This document shows, piece by piece, positions 63,859-64,000 of a stretch of 64,000 bases of DNA (positions are counted from its first letter, which is position 1; each line of letters opens with the position of its first letter). The DNA lies in the NCBI RefSeq assembly GCF_041242975.1, contig NZ_CP162488.1:4578001-4642000 (forward strand). Direction: 5' to 3'. The DNA comes from Xanthomonas sp. DAR 35659 (GTDB lineage Bacteria; Pseudomonadota; Gammaproteobacteria; Xanthomonadales; Xanthomonadaceae). The notes beneath the pieces are model-generated. The model saw only the letters and a program-made list of their open reading frames with translations. It searched no databases and was not told the origin of the DNA. The position numbers and the translations under genes are program-made.

Positions 63859-64000
63859 ATGCCCTGCATCCTGATCATCGACGACAACCCCGCCGTCGCC
63901 ACCGCGCTCGAAGTGCTGTTCTCCCTGCACGACATCGAGACGGCGCACGCGGACAGCCCGGATGCCGGCCTGCAACGCCTGGCCGAGGGCGACATCGACT
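63859..64000 (+). CDS. Response regulator, N-terminal receiver part
   Basis: The first 47 codons are in the window and the gene continues beyond the right edge. MPCILIIDDNPAVATALEVLF shows the receiver-domain opening strand with the two acidic residues (Asp8, Asp9) of the phosphorylation pocket. The 135 bp before it contain no clear promoter. In view of the sigma-54 promoter upstream of the operon, an NtrC-family output is likely but not visible. Confidence 0.8.
   Translation, partial: MPCILIIDDNPAVATALEVLFSLHDIETAHADSPDAGLQRLAEGDID

Overview
The window is GC-rich, densely packed DNA that reads as a chromosomal segment of a Xanthomonas-type gammaproteobacterium (family Xanthomonadaceae). The main reasons are an O-antigen cluster running up to metB and a CBS-domain cystathionine beta-synthase gene, a copL-copA-copB copper cluster, and dispersed GTAGGAGCGGCTTCAGCC inverted repeats. 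The species cannot be fixed from the sequence alone, and no rRNA, tRNA, CRISPR array, insertion sequence or prophage was seen.

1-15.9 kb: surface polysaccharide (LPS O-antigen) region in two convergent blocks. The rightward block (1-5557) holds a partial methyltransferase, a short-chain epimerase, an FAD oxidoreductase, a GtrA relic, a GT-C-like membrane protein, GtrA and an SGNH esterase lipoprotein, chained by stop/start overlaps. The leftward block (15934 down to 5605) holds wzm, wzt, a hexapeptide acetyltransferase, a methyltransferase with a long Gln-rich coiled coil, a WbsX-type protein, an RgpF-type protein, another methyltransferase and a large membrane protein broken by a one-base frameshift. 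Wzm plus a Wzt with an extra C-terminal domain implies ABC-transporter-dependent export. wzm overlaps the metB stop codon.

15.9-39.7 kb: housekeeping genes. These include transsulfuration (metB, CBS), a YdcH-like protein, an envelope pair (DUF4398 and OmpA-like), a PilU-like ATPase, tyrosine catabolism (maiA, fumarylacetoacetase), rhlE with a long leader, queD, a phasin with a PhaR-like operator, bioD, msrC, a TfoX-C protein, a cobalamin riboswitch with a BtuB-type receptor, gph, dinB, fabA-fabB, an SH3 protein, oligopeptidase A and a cysteine-synthase-fold enzyme.

39.8-47.5 kb: copper island. cueR, a CopA P-type ATPase and a CopZ-like chaperone run leftward; copL, the multicopper oxidase copA and copB run rightward. 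Two similar MerR-type dyads lie between them. The 3' end of copB with its flanking repeat is amplified as a 220-bp tandem array.

47.5-52.3 kb: a hypothetical gene, a tetR/FAD-monooxygenase divergent pair around a 34-bp near-perfect dyad, and glmS.

52.4-64 kb: an ABC efflux locus. A cluster of TGTCCGC/GCGGACA half-sites and a near-consensus sigma-54 promoter precede a MacA-like adaptor, a MacB-type ATPase and seven FtsX/MacB-type permeases in an A-B-A-B-A-B-B' order, then the start of a response regulator. The architecture suggests an envelope-stress or peptide efflux system switched on by a sigma-54 response regulator, with unusual permease expansion.
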